From contig JAMPKV010000001.1 in NCBI GenBank assembly GCA_039962225.1, positions 434,001-498,000 of the forward strand: DNA of 64,000 bases. The letters are read 5' to 3'. The notes below the pieces were generated by a model that saw only the letters and a program-made list of their open reading frames with translations, did not search any database and was not told where the DNA came from. The DNA is from Microcoleus sp. AS-A8 (GTDB taxonomy: Bacteria > Cyanobacteriota > Cyanobacteriia > Cyanobacteriales > Coleofasciculaceae). Each line of letters begins with the position of its first letter. Position 1 is the stretch's first letter. Below are positions 8,052 to 18,279 of this stretch, piece after piece. A program made the position numbers and the translations under genes.

Positions 8052-8585
8052 CTAATTGAGTGCTAGATAGTTAAGCCATCGATCCAGAGGGACAAAATTT
8101 GAAGCAGCTTGCTTGAGCTTATTAGATGCCGCATGGTTCCAGAACAATACCTCAACCTTGAACCTCCGTTTAATTAATTTGTTAATGGCAGGAACTAAAT
8201 CACGGTCTCCACTAAGAATAATTACTCGGTCATCAGATTGCATTAGCTCATAAGAGTGTTCCACGACATCGCAAGCGATGCTCTGATCGACTTCCTTTTC
8301 TTTGTTGACAAAGCTTCGATTGTAGGTGACTGGAATGAATCCTACTTTTTCTGCATTCTCCAAGACAGAGCCATTGCCTGAAGTACGAGAACCATAGAAG
8401 TAACCATGTCCCGACTTACCTACTGTTAACTGGTAAAGCCTTTCCAGATTAATTCTCCATAGGTCGTCTACTATCTTGTCTTTACTTGCAATCCGAATAT
8501 CGGGAGCAAGCCCTTTTTTAACGGCGCTGATGCGCTTTCCCTCAATCCAAAGATTCGAGTTATCCACGTATACAAAATTAGCCAT
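8052..8585 (-). CDS. NYN-domain protein (PIN-like nuclease fold, LabA/DUF88 group)
   Basis: 177 residues forming one NYN domain. The acidic residues expected of a metal-dependent RNase are present: D8 in FVYVDNSNLW, D100 and D106 in KEVDQSIACDV, and D127/D129 in ILSGDRDLVPAI. Length and order match single-domain NYN proteins, which are predicted endoribonucleases; the cyanobacterial clock-output protein LabA belongs to the same superfamily. It lies between a pentapeptide gene and the NERD-helicase, all on the minus strand but spaced 360-510 bp apart, so probably separate transcripts. RNA cleavage is inferred from the fold. Confidence 0.88.
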   Translation of the reverse strand: MANFVYVDNSNLWIEGKRISAVKKGLAPDIRIASKDKIVDDLWRINLERLYQLTVGKSGHGYFYGSRTSGNGSVLENAEKVGFIPVTYNRSFVNKEKEVDQSIACDVVEHSYELMQSDDRVIILSGDRDLVPAINKLIKRRFKVEVLFWNHAASNKLKQAASNFVPLDRWLNYLALN

Positions 8586-9098
8586 AGCTGTTAAGTCCTA
8601 TTTACTTATAAGGTTTAAGGTTTACACATAGGAGCAGCCCGCCAATAGCTAATCCATCTCATCTGCCTCTTCTGCGATGATGCCGTTCAGCTAAATTGAA
8701 GAAGCAACGAGTATGGTACAAGGATGAGCTCAATAGATCTACATGTGAAGCTAAGCCTTCACTCAAACCTGAGAACTCGCCTTGAGTATTTAGTTGGTAG
8801 TTTTTGTAGCCGTAACTACCCTAGGTGGGCTGCCCTAAGTGGGCGAAAATTTTAATAATTACATATAATTTTAGGAGCTAATTCCAAAAACGTCAAGCCA
8901 TGAGCAACTTTTGTTTACATAAATTACATTTGGTATTGTCGCTCTAGTCAAATTCACATAACTCGAATCCGCTGTCTCAAAATTCGCGCCCTACAGACTA
9001 TAAGCAAGTGGTACAAACTCTTTGGGAGTTACCAATTGGATACCAAAATTTTCTTCTGTCACAGTATTTAAAGTAGAAAAAGATATCAGCGATCGCGT
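8586..9098. other. 513-bp intergenic region
   Basis: No gene is supported. A weak hairpin is present (GGTAGTT...AACTACC, near 8799-8823), followed by an A/T-rich stretch at 8848-8880. Confidence 0.5.
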
Positions 9099-11756
9099 CT
9101 ACTCCTGCACACTCCCATCCGGCATCGTCGCCCCATCCAAATTCACCTCACTCAAATCCACCCCTTCAAGATTCGCACCCGTTAAATCCGCCCCACTTAA
9201 ATCAGCACCACTCAACTTTGCCCCCACCAACTTCGCCCCAACTAATTGAGCATTCCTCAAATCTGCATTCCCCAACTTTGCCCAACTCAAATCCGCGCCA
9301 CTCAACCGCACATCCCTCAACATTGCCCCTACCAATTTCGCCTTCCGCAAATTAGCATTACTTAAATCCGCATTACTCAAATCCGCAATCACCAACTTCG
9401 CCCCATCCAACTGGGCATTTCTCAAATCTGCATTCCTGAGAATCGCACCAATTAAATTCGCACCCCTCAAATCCGCCCCCGCCAACTGCGCCCCCGATAA
9501 ATCTGCATTCTGAAAATTCCTCCCTCCAGTGTCATAGCGCTTCAGCAATTCACTCGTATCCGTAACCCCAATCTCTCGCTGCGGCGGACGCCGAAAGGTA
9601 AAGGTGAAGGTGTCCCCACTCCGCATCACTCGCCACATCTCCTCATACATCGGATAAGAACCTATCCCGCTCAACTTTACCCAACCCTTTGCCCTGGTTA
9701 ACGCGACAAATAGCTGATTTCGCAGTTGGAGATTACTCTCATCTTTAGCGACATTGTCCAACCCAACCACGTACACCATGTCTGCCTCATTCCCCTTAGA
9801 TCGGTGGATGCGAGAGACGGTAACGCCACCTTCACACCAAAACTGATTAGGATTGCGCTGTTCTTTGTCGGTTTGCAAGATATTGCAATCTGGAGTACTA
9901 GGAATATAGATGTCGATACCTTGGGATATCAAAAACTCCGCCACAGCCGTTTCCAGTTTCATCGCCTCGAAACCCGAACCTAAAACGATGACTAGAATCT
10001 CGCGACTGGGTTTGAGTCCATCATGGCGGAGATTGTAGAGGATGTTTTGTGCCAGGGCACTCAATTCTTCTTGGCGCGATCGATACGCCACAAACTCCAA
10101 CGCCGACCCTTCCCAAAGTTCCGGCACCAGATTGGGAGAGTTTTCCTTTGGACGTTGTAGAGTAATTTGCTCACCCCGAATAAAACGCCCCGTCACCTCA
10201 TACCCGATCGCACGCCAATCCTCTGCACGAGTAATCCCCGTGATCATCCCCCCATAACGCAGCAACCCCATGCCAATCCCATGGGCGGCGGTAAGAATGG
10301 GGCCAGGAGTACGATAGCAGCGATGCATGATTTCACTCTTTTTAATACCGCCGCTATACTGTCCCGTCACCAAATGCCCCAAGTCTTCCCCAAACAACTC
10401 ACTGGCATTGGGAATCTTCAGGCTTTCCAAGCTTTGCGCTTCATCGTACCCCCAGATTAACCGTCGCTGTTGGGGCTGTGCCGAGTCAACGGGACGTAAG
10501 GCTTGATACGCCATCCAATAAAACGGCTGCTTACCCTGAAATTTCAGAGGGTCATCCACAATTAAGTCTTGACCTTCATCAATTAAGATGGCATCATATA
10601 GCGTAGGGACGACCGTATTGTGCAATAACTGTATGCATACCTCAGCTAAAGCCTCGTTCGGTCGATTACTTTGGGTATCTTCAACCCTTAGACGCTTCAC
10701 TCCAGCCGCTTGGCAAAGCGTACTATAGAGTCCGGGTTGATTTTTCGCTCCCCAAGCGTGAAGCACCTGTAATTTCCCATTTTTTGGCTCATATTCCACC
10801 TCACCTCCACTAAAGCGCAAAAGCCACTTATTGAGCTGAGCAATGATGGGATGGTACAGGCTGCGGCTGAAAAAGACCAAGGCAATATCCCAATCGGGAT
10901 GCTTCAGGTGCATGTGAGCCGCTTTCTGGCACAGGATCACGGTTTTACCTGACCCGGCAATACCCCGAATTCGCTGCGGGCCTGGGGGAATTTCTTTGCC
11001 AATGTGTTCTTGTTGTAAGTCAAATTCCGAGAGGCGCTGCCGCACCTCAGCAAGGACACTGGCACGGGTTTTTCCAGATTGTTGTAGGGGCACAAATGCC
11101 TGACGCCCTGCCCTTGTGCGGAAGACTGGGGTGCCGCTAATGACAGCTTGCAGTAGTTTCCATTGTTTCTCCGTGAGGGGAGAACCTTTGATGATGGGGG
11201 AGGTTTGTTGAAGTTGTTTGATTAACGAACCGCAGATGGACGCAGATACACGCAGATGATTTTGGAAAATAATCGGTGGGCAACTAGGGAGTTGGTAAAA
11301 GCCGCTATCGTACCATTGGTCTTCGGTAATCAGAGGCAGGCAAACGAGGGCGCGTCCACTCACTTTGCGACGGAGGGAGGGTTCGCGATCGCAATATCCC
11401 AACAAGGCAAATAGCTGATTTTCCGCTTGCTCGTAAGGGTTGCTGCTGATGGTGTAGTAGTGTTGGAATTGCCAGCGATGACCTGCGATCGCAACAATTT
11501 GGTCAATTGTCACAGATTTGATTTCAATGACAATTAGACCGAGTTGTGGGTCGGCAATTAAAATATCGGGTTCTTTGCGGGACTTGCCGACTTTAGAAAA
11601 TATGGGATAGCGCCAGTAAGCGAGACATTCTCGATCTGCAAAAACCTCTCGAATCGTATCCCAAACCTGTTGTTCACTCTCTTCACCACTCTTATTTAAA
11701 GGCTCAGTCGTGATGAACTTACGATTGTGATTTGGGCAAGCGATCGATAGGTGCAT
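9099..11756 (-). CDS. NERD nuclease-like / UvrD-type helicase / pentapeptide-repeat fusion protein
   Basis: 885 residues in three parts. Residues about 23-130 form a NERD domain: a PD-(D/E)xK-like core with EPDILIADP (62-70) and IEIK (77-80). Residues about 255-700 are an SF1 helicase: Walker A GIAGSGKT (265-272), Walker B ILIDEGQD (390-397), a motif V-like VSRIHRSKGNE (648-658) and VALTRAKG (684-691). Residues about 745-878 are pentapeptide repeats (ADLSGADLTGANL). NERD-helicase proteins occur widely in bacteria and are suspected to act in DNA processing or defence; the pentapeptide tail is unusual. A CGCAGAT-type repeat lies inside the frame (11227-11260). Transcribed alone; no ribosome-binding site stands out at the ATG. 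Confidence 0.92.
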   Translation of the reverse strand: MHLSIACPNHNRKFITTEPLNKSGEESEQQVWDTIREVFADRECLAYWRYPIFSKVGKSRKEPDILIADPQLGLIVIEIKSVTIDQIVAIAGHRWQFQHYYTISSNPYEQAENQLFALLGYCDREPSLRRKVSGRALVCLPLITEDQWYDSGFYQLPSCPPIIFQNHLRVSASICGSLIKQLQQTSPIIKGSPLTEKQWKLLQAVISGTPVFRTRAGRQAFVPLQQSGKTRASVLAEVRQRLSEFDLQQEHIGKEIPPGPQRIRGIAGSGKTVILCQKAAHMHLKHPDWDIALVFFSRSLYHPIIAQLNKWLLRFSGGEVEYEPKNGKLQVLHAWGAKNQPGLYSTLCQAAGVKRLRVEDTQSNRPNEALAEVCIQLLHNTVVPTLYDAILIDEGQDLIVDDPLKFQGKQPFYWMAYQALRPVDSAQPQQRRLIWGYDEAQSLESLKIPNASELFGEDLGHLVTGQYSGGIKKSEIMHRCYRTPGPILTAAHGIGMGLLRYGGMITGITRAEDWRAIGYEVTGRFIRGEQITLQRPKENSPNLVPELWEGSALEFVAYRSRQEELSALAQNILYNLRHDGLKPSREILVIVLGSGFEAMKLETAVAEFLISQGIDIYIPSTPDCNILQTDKEQRNPNQFWCEGGVTVSRIHRSKGNEADMVYVVGLDNVAKDESNLQLRNQLFVALTRAKGWVKLSGIGSYPMYEEMWRVMRSGDTFTFTFRRPPQREIGVTDTSELLKRYDTGGRNFQNADLSGAQLAGADLRGANLIGAILRNADLRNAQLDGAKLVIADLSNADLSNANLRKAKLVGAMLRDVRLSGADLSWAKLGNADLRNAQLVGAKLVGAKLSGADLSGADLTGANLEGVDLSEVNLDGATMPDGSVQE
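11227..11260. repeat. CGCAGAT iterated repeat inside the NERD-helicase gene
   Basis: Three copies of CGCAGAT spaced exactly 10 bp apart (11231, 11241, 11251). This resembles a common intergenic repeat type of cyanobacteria, but here it is read in frame and encodes part of NHLRVSASICGS (residues about 166-177). Confidence 0.6.
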
Positions 11757-11811
11757 CCCAATTTGATAAAAATACCAGGAGTAAGGGTATTAACCCACCG
11801 CTTCTGATGAC

Positions 11812-12426
11812 TTAGCGTTTCTTTTGTTTGGCTTTTTTCTGTTTGATCACGACCCAAGCGATAAATGCCACAATCAGAAAAACCAGCACGATTTTAGAAA
11901 CTGGGGCAAGATACTCGTCCACTAACTCATAGTTATCACCCAATATGAAGCCCAAGAAGGTGAGAAGCATCACCCAGATGGTCGTGCCAAGAGTTGAGTA
12001 AATCAGAAAAGGGACTAATGGCATATTGCTCAAACCGGCGGGAAGTGAGATTAATGTCCGAATTCCCGGTACGAGACGACCCAATAACACAGCTTTATTG
12101 CCATATCGATCAAACCAACGGGTTACTTTATCAATCTCCTGACTGGATACGGTAATCCACTTACCGTACTTGTCAGCTAAAGCTTTCAAACGCTCCTCGC
12201 CCACTAATTTCCCGGCGTAGTACCAGGGTAAGGCCCCGATAATCGTGCCGATGACTCCCGCTAAAACAGCAGGCACAAAGCTCATTTTCCCTTGAGACAC
12301 CGTAAAGCCAGCTAACGGCATGATTAATTCTGAAGGGATGGGGGGAAAGAGATTCTCGGCGAACATGAGTAGTCCAATTCCCCAATAACTTAGGGAAGTC
12401 ATGATGTTAATGATCCATTCCTTCAT
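11812..12426 (-). CDS. DedA family membrane protein
   Basis: 204 residues with four to five hydrophobic segments. It shows the DedA/VTT signature: an early FPPIPSELIMPLAGF loop with the conserved glutamate, and later RLVPGIRTLISLPAGL with the conserved arginines, ending in a lysine-rich cytoplasmic tail (KQKKAKQKKR). DedA proteins sit in the plasma membrane and are linked to lipid scrambling or flipping, including undecaprenyl-phosphate recycling, and to membrane potential. The next gene on this strand, the exoD fragment, is about 60 bp upstream. Confidence 0.93.
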   Translation of the reverse strand: MKEWIINIMTSLSYWGIGLLMFAENLFPPIPSELIMPLAGFTVSQGKMSFVPAVLAGVIGTIIGALPWYYAGKLVGEERLKALADKYGKWITVSSQEIDKVTRWFDRYGNKAVLLGRLVPGIRTLISLPAGLSNMPLVPFLIYSTLGTTIWVMLLTFLGFILGDNYELVDEYLAPVSKIVLVFLIVAFIAWVVIKQKKAKQKKR

Positions 12427-12489
12427 AAGCGGTGCCAGCGATGGGTTGATAAGTGTAGGAAATTAGAAATTTGGCGACTTCTAGCGAAG

Positions 12490-12687
12490 CTAATCTTTGA
12501 TCAGATCTAGTAGACTTGTACCACCCTCTAAGAGGGCTATCAGGATTGAGCTGCTAGGAATACCTCCCATCAGACAAAGGACTAACTCTCTCAAACTGAT
12601 TGCGCCGTCATCTTCAATTAATCCAAAGCCTGTGACAAAAATGCCCATAGCGGGTCGGGTATTGGTGCCAGGGATGGGAATCATCAT
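12490..12687 (-). pseudogene. C-terminal fragment of a second exoD-like gene
   Basis: About 65 codons (from IPIPGTNTRPAMGIFVTGFG to the LLDLIKD end) align with the last third of the ExoD protein encoded just upstream: IPGTNTRPAMGIFVTGFGLI compares with LPGLHTLAGVGVLMTGLGLL. An open frame extends back to 12759, but those 24 residues do not look like ExoD and the N-terminal two thirds are absent. It is best read as the remnant of a tandem exoD duplication; translation of a short product from ATG 12687 or 12684 cannot be excluded. Confidence 0.65.
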
Positions 12688-12824
12688 GCCATTACACTCA
12701 GAGAACGTTGAGACTTTAAATCTTAAAATTAGCACCCTTAGAAAACCCAAGCTAGTCAATCTGAGTACATTTTTAAGTGAGTAAATCGTGTGTTGGTTTG
12801 TGTAATGACCCTGCCACTGCTCAA

Positions 12825-13436
12825 TCAGGTTGAGGGACAGCCGAAAACACTAGAACCCCCCATCAAAAGGGATAGCACAGTAGAGACACCGATCAGGTCA
12901 GCACCTATACAAACCGCTACACCCGTCAGACAAATTACACCATCGTCCACCAATAAACCCAACCCCGTCATCAAGACGCCAACACCTGCTAGGGTGTGCA
13001 GTCCAGGTAGCCCAATCATCAGGAAAATTGCCACGAACGCGAGGGCAATTCCCGCCACGAAGCGACCGATGAAACTGTTGAAGATATAGAATAGGCGGGG
13101 ACGAGAAAACATCTCAATTCGCCTCAACCAGAGAATTCCCTGCTTCATAACGCCTTGAACGGTCTTCAGCGCGAGCGGTTTGTTGATTAATCCTTTCGGT
13201 ATCCAAGGGCTTTTGGCACCGACAGCGAGCTGAACTGACACTACCAAGATGATAAATCCAACCAAGATACCCAGACCAGGAATGGGCAAGGGTAGAGCCA
13301 AAATCGAGCCGAAAAAGGCAAATATCAACCCAAATATTCGCTCTTTGCCAACTTTGAGTACATCAGCTAGAGTCACTTGGGTGGGTCGTTCTTCCCTGAA
13401 AAAATAGTAATGTAATTCTACAGAAAGTCGATCCAT
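12825..13436 (-). CDS. ExoD family membrane protein (exopolysaccharide synthesis type)
   Basis: 203 residues, an ExoD domain over the full length: the early ERIFGLIFAFFGSILALPLP segment with PIPGLGILVGF, a middle basic region, and the repeated late motif GLPGLHTLAGVGVLMTGLGLL. Several hydrophobic stretches place it in the membrane. The family was named for a rhizobial gene needed for exopolysaccharide production, but its biochemical role is not established. The gene lies directly upstream of the exoD fragment and DedA on the same strand, so the three may share a transcript. Confidence 0.85.
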   Translation of the reverse strand: MDRLSVELHYYFFREERPTQVTLADVLKVGKERIFGLIFAFFGSILALPLPIPGLGILVGFIILVVSVQLAVGAKSPWIPKGLINKPLALKTVQGVMKQGILWLRRIEMFSRPRLFYIFNSFIGRFVAGIALAFVAIFLMIGLPGLHTLAGVGVLMTGLGLLVDDGVICLTGVAVCIGADLIGVSTVLSLLMGGSSVFGCPST

Positions 13437-14029
13437 TACACTTAGAAAACTTTAAGAGCTGCAAATCCTAGAGTTAGAACACCCATAAAGCTGTAAGCGC
13501 TCACCCAGTTATTAGGCTATCTCAGCCTGAAATTGCTCTGTTTAGATTCTTATCCAAATCGCCAAACTTGCTCAACTCTAGCAGGTTTTTCGGAGAATAG
13601 AGCCTAGGCGGATTGAATTTTCATTACAACTTCGTACAGAATTCTCATTAGTCGCTCAAAGCTTCATAGAAGATAGAGAATGCGGAATCAGCAAGATTTA
13701 ATACACCCACTGTGATTAAGTCTCTAGCGAATTTAAAGGCATTAGGGTGAGCTGAACCCACCCTAACTGACTAATGAAGGCTGGCAGAAGTTTGCGACCC
13801 CCTTTACCAAGAGGGGTAGCGCCTCCTACTCTCATCTCCGGGTGCTGGCTCCCAATGTTAAGGGGCAACCACGCCGGATTTCATACGAGGAGATTGCCCC
13901 TACGAATACCTATCAAAGTATTGATTGACAGATTACTAATTCAACGCAACAGGAATAATCCATCGGTTAAAATATCCGCCTCTCCCCTTGATTGATACCG
14001 AGATTGATCAAAACTTCTGCCGACTTGCA
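13437..14029. other. 593-bp intergenic region
   Basis: No gene seen. It holds an 8-bp inverted repeat TTAGGGTG/CACCCTAA (13742-13766) and the second copy of the dispersed GC-rich repeat (about 13812-13905). Confidence 0.6.
13812..13905. repeat. dispersed intergenic repeat, copy 2
   Basis: GAGGGGTAGCGCCTCCTAC, CTCCGGGTGCTGG, AGGGGCAACCACG and AGATTGCCCCTAC occur in the same order as at 420-501, and in part at 39137-39195. Confidence 0.55.
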
Positions 14030-15340
<1,311 letters not shown>

Positions 15341-15496
15341 CTAGATTAACCTTTATCACTCTAATTGACTGCGCCTCGGTTACCAAAACATTACTTTGCT
15401 GCACGTTTGTGATGCCCCAACCTCAACTCTCTACACCCACTTCAGGCGATCGTACCAATGGGATGATGCCGAAAACAGGGATTCTAAGAACACTCT

Positions 15497-15703
15497 TCAA
15501 TTCTGTTTCAATTTAGCGTAAGCTCGCTGTTTCAGGTTTTTCACCCGTAAGATGAGTTTAAGTTGGGCTGTACCCGATATGCCGTGGGTTTCAGCGAGGC
15601 GGATCAGATCTGCAACTTCCTCTCTTGTGAGAGCTACTGGATCTGGAACAGATTCGACCGATCTGTTTGTGTTACCGTCCTCTATATTTTTCGCTTCAAA
15701 CAT
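15497..15703 (-). CDS. small conserved-looking hypothetical protein (68 aa)
   Basis: 68 residues, soluble and helix-rich, with a Lys/Arg-rich end (RVKNLKQRAYAKLKQN). The segment LTREEVADLIRLAETHGISG resembles a short DNA- or protein-binding helix pair, but I recognise no family. The start is well supported by AGGAG in the preceding sequence ATAGGAGTCGAAAGATG. It is separated by only about 20 bp from the small membrane-protein gene upstream on the same strand, so the two likely form a two-gene unit. Confidence 0.7.
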   Translation of the reverse strand: MFEAKNIEDGNTNRSVESVPDPVALTREEVADLIRLAETHGISGTAQLKLILRVKNLKQRAYAKLKQN

Positions 15704-15723
15704 CTTTCGACTCCTATGACTGA

Positions 15724-15852
15724 TTATTGACCTCTACGGCTTTTGCGTTTTTTACCGATCAGTCTAGTGGGTTCGGATTGCCAATCTCCTTCAACAATGG
15801 CGGCGGTAATTGCAAAAGCACCAAAAAGAATAGAACCGATAATGATTGGCAT
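15724..15852 (-). CDS. small single-pass membrane peptide (42 aa)
   Basis: A 42-residue protein starting MPIIIGSILFGAFAITAAIV (one hydrophobic helix), then EGDWQSEPTR and a strongly basic tail LIGKKRKSRRGQ. GGAG lies 8 bases before the ATG. The layout (short lumen- or outside-facing N-terminus, one helix, positive C-terminus) fits a small membrane-complex subunit or membrane-associated peptide. I do not recognise a named family. It is followed by the 68-aa gene on the same strand. Confidence 0.65.
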   Translation of the reverse strand: MPIIIGSILFGAFAITAAIVEGDWQSEPTRLIGKKRKSRRGQ

Positions 15853-16007
15853 TTGTTTAACTCCAACGATTGATACTTTCACTGTAGAAATTATGAGATG
15901 GCTTTAAAGGTTGCACTATGCAACTTCTCTTAAATGACTTCCATTTTTCATAGCTTTAGACCAATTCTTTGGAGTTACCAGCGTTTTTTAGTGGACAATC
16001 TGCCAAC

Positions 16008-16133
16008 TGGTACAAGCCCCTCCGCCGACGCCTCAAGGTCGCTTTAGACAAAGCCGGAATTTCGATTCCCATGCCCCAACAGGAGGTTTGGTTCAATAAC
16101 GCTTTCTCTACGAAATCGCCGGGAAACAACTAG
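16008..16133 (+). pseudogene. remnant of an MscS-type mechanosensitive channel gene (C-terminus only)
   Basis: Read in frame from 16008: WYKPLRRRLKVALDKAGISI, then PMPQQEVWF and a stop at 16131. This matches the conserved end of MscS channels, where a helix with KxALDxAGI is followed by PFPQ and a beta strand. There is no start codon and the membrane domain and the rest of the cytoplasmic cage are absent upstream, so it is a leftover of a deleted gene. Confidence 0.55.
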
Positions 16134-16275
16134 TACAAGAAGGCAGAAGGAAGACCGGAGATGAGAGTGAGGACAGGAGGCAGAAGGAAAGAAAGTTTAT
16201 ACAGTAAGCTTTTTAAGCTTTTTCAACTGGATAGTTATTTCCGCCATGCTGCACTAGGGTGTTTATCCCCAATTC

Positions 16276-16294
16276 AGTACAAATGTACTATAAT
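16276..16294 (+). promoter_or_regulatory. LexA (SOS) box overlapping a -10 element
   Basis: AGTACAAATGTACT (16276-16289) is a 14-bp inverted repeat that fits the published cyanobacterial LexA consensus RGTACNNNDGTWCB. It is directly joined to TATAAT (16289-16294), so bound repressor would block the promoter. The predicted transcript would start near 16301 and run into the gene at 16356. The -35 region is weak. Confidence 0.6.
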
Positions 16295-16355
16295 AAAGGT
16301 GGGATTTGACCGTCAGTTAACGCCTGAACCCCTGTAAATAGAAGGTTTTTTCTCC

Positions 16356-16622
16356 ATGACGAAGCATTATATTCTCAGCCTCAATCCCAATGCTCAGTAC
16401 GACTGGGATCAGTACATCTTGCGCGACCCCCTGACAGCCGAACGCCCAGATTTTGCCACGTTGATTGCTGAAGCGGTGGGAGAGGAGACGGGTTCTTATT
16501 TAGTGGCTGTCAATATTGAAGTCACCGTCTTAGAAAAAGCGCAAAATCTACAACACCAGAGGGTTCCTATAGATGTGGCAACCGTTGCGACCAAGCCGCA
16601 CCCCTCGGAATTGGTCGCTTGA
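16356..16622 (+). CDS. hypothetical protein (88 aa), first gene behind the LexA box
   Basis: 88 residues, acidic and soluble (MTKHYILSLNPNAQYDWDQY, then ILRDPLTAERPDFATLIAEA). No family is recognised and no signal peptide or membrane helix is seen. It begins about 55 bases after the predicted transcription start of the LexA-box promoter, which suggests induction by DNA damage. It precedes by 252 bp a gene for a replication-type winged-helix protein. No strong ribosome-binding site is visible at the ATG. Confidence 0.65.
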   Translation: MTKHYILSLNPNAQYDWDQYILRDPLTAERPDFATLIAEAVGEETGSYLVAVNIEVTVLEKAQNLQHQRVPIDVATVATKPHPSELVA

Positions 16623-16874
16623 TTAATTAGCTAACAATCCTCTGAGAAAGCAGGTTTCAAGAGCAGAGATTGCTTGGGGGCTGGGCATCCTGCCCGCCCA
16701 ATTCCTGCAACCTGGGTAAGGTAAGCTGGGTTTGAAGCGGCTACACATCTAGCTGGCCTAGTCTAGATAGACTTTCCGGCTCATCCTACAAGAATCTGCG
16801 ACCTATCAACTGACCCGTGAAAGGTGTGGCAGCCGCTCAAGGCGGTTCTTAAAGGTTGAGAGGAGACTCTAGGC

Positions 16875-18269
16875 ATGAAACTTGGAGTATTGTGGCGAAA
16901 TCTAGGAAATTCAACTGTTTACTACCCCAGGTTGGCTAAAGTCACGGGTGGGGCAACCGCTTCTATCCTTTTTTGTCAACTATTTCACTGGCAGTCCCAA
17001 TTGAGCCATCCTGATCAGTGGGTGAGAACGACGCTTGATGAAATTGAGAAGGAAACGGGTCTCAGTCGTCTGGAACAAGAATGGGCACGGAGTCAACTGA
17101 TAGAGCGATCACTCTTAAAAGAACGGCTTGTTAAGGGTCACTTTGATACGCTGGAGTTTTGGCCTGATATTGATACTCTAGAGCAGCGATTGAACAATTT
17201 TTATCAGGAAAATTCTAATAACCCGGCTTTTCTTGCCAACGATGAAATGCCTTTACAAAAACCTAATTTATCCGAACTTCCTTTAGAAAATAATTTAAAT
17301 TCTGTACCATCACAGAGAACAACAGAAGCTTTTGTAGAGGTAGTGGTGCCGAGGGAAGAAACTAGAGAGAATCCTAATTACAGCACCAAAAAATATACTT
17401 CTTCCGCCTATTCTTTCACCCATCTTTCTGAAGAAAGACTTGAAGAATTGCCTACCCCATCCCGAATGGTTAAAACGGATAAATTTTTTCCTGTGCGTCG
17501 TCAACCCGTTGCAGTGAAAGTCACCCCTCATTATCAATTTAGCGGCCCTTGGGAATCTCCTGAACAATTTGAGGAATTTCAACGAGCTTTATTGGAACAT
17601 TTTAAACAGCAGGGAGTTGATAATCCTGGAGGATGGGTTTTTCGCATTATAGATGGTATGACAAAAGGGTTAGTATCTCCATTTTGGGATGAATTTGTGG
17701 CAGGAATGCCGCTAGGAGAAAGCCAAAAAGTTCAGCGGGATTGGGAAATTGAACCTGGGATACCCTATCCAGCCTTTGAAGAGGAGCGTACTCAGTATTA
17801 CTTACAAAAAGGAGAACCGTTAGAGGTTGCTGTATCTAGAGCACGTTCTGATTTAAGAAATCCAGTACTTGGGAAAGATTTGTGGGAAGGATTTTTGAGA
17901 AAATGCGATCGCATGGCTGATGAAGCGATTAAAGCTAAGCAGTTAGGAGTAAAAACGCCCTATCTTCCACCCTCGTTTACCCCTAAACCTCAAGTTACGA
18001 AACAAGGTGTAATTAATAAACTTTCTGAAATTACTCCTCAATTGTCCCTATCCTCATCTTCTGATTCACTGATTAACCAGAGTTTAGAGCAGGAAAATGT
18101 TGAGGATGAATCTTTAAACTCACCTTCTAATGTTCCTCTGATTTCGGCTTTACAGGAGGCTTATAAAACGCCTATGGGTCGAACTCTGGTTAAAAAGCAA
18201 ATTGCTGAACATCCAGAATGGGGATATGGAATTATTGATGGTCAAGTGGTAGATGTACTTCCGTTTTAG
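16875..18269 (+). CDS. winged-helix replication-type protein of phage or plasmid character
   Basis: 464 residues. The N-terminal 110 residues (YYPRLAKVTGGATASILFCQ, LFHWQSQL, then LDEIEKETGLSRLEQEWARS, QLIERSLL) have the pattern of the winged-helix domain seen in phage and plasmid replication or replisome-organiser proteins: a gene-silent start state, a helix pair, and a recognition helix. A polar, Ser/Asn-rich linker follows, then a WD-rich middle region, and a C-terminus ending WGYGIIDGQVVDV. That end is shared with the next gene. The 17.2-18.2 kb stretch looks A/T-richer than its surroundings, hinting at acquired DNA. AGGAG precedes the ATG by about 10 bases. Function in replication is inferred, not shown. 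Confidence 0.72.
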   Translation: MKLGVLWRNLGNSTVYYPRLAKVTGGATASILFCQLFHWQSQLSHPDQWVRTTLDEIEKETGLSRLEQEWARSQLIERSLLKERLVKGHFDTLEFWPDIDTLEQRLNNFYQENSNNPAFLANDEMPLQKPNLSELPLENNLNSVPSQRTTEAFVEVVVPREETRENPNYSTKKYTSSAYSFTHLSEERLEELPTPSRMVKTDKFFPVRRQPVAVKVTPHYQFSGPWESPEQFEEFQRALLEHFKQQGVDNPGGWVFRIIDGMTKGLVSPFWDEFVAGMPLGESQKVQRDWEIEPGIPYPAFEEERTQYYLQKGEPLEVAVSRARSDLRNPVLGKDLWEGFLRKCDRMADEAIKAKQLGVKTPYLPPSFTPKPQVTKQGVINKLSEITPQLSLSSSSDSLINQSLEQENVEDESLNSPSNVPLISALQEAYKTPMGRTLVKKQIAEHPEWGYGIIDGQVVDVLPF

Positions 18270-18279
18270 GGGGGGGATT

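Larger units (their letters stand above)
15853..16355. other. 503-bp region with an mscS remnant and a LexA-box promoter
   Basis: Holds no intact gene. It carries the MscS C-terminal fragment (16008-16133), a purine-rich stretch (16134-16195) and the regulatory site at 16276-16294. Confidence 0.6.

Noticed and set aside
9022-9249. Plus-strand frame with Lys/Ser/Ala/Pro repeats
   Set aside because: Shadow of the pentapeptide end of the NERD-helicase gene.
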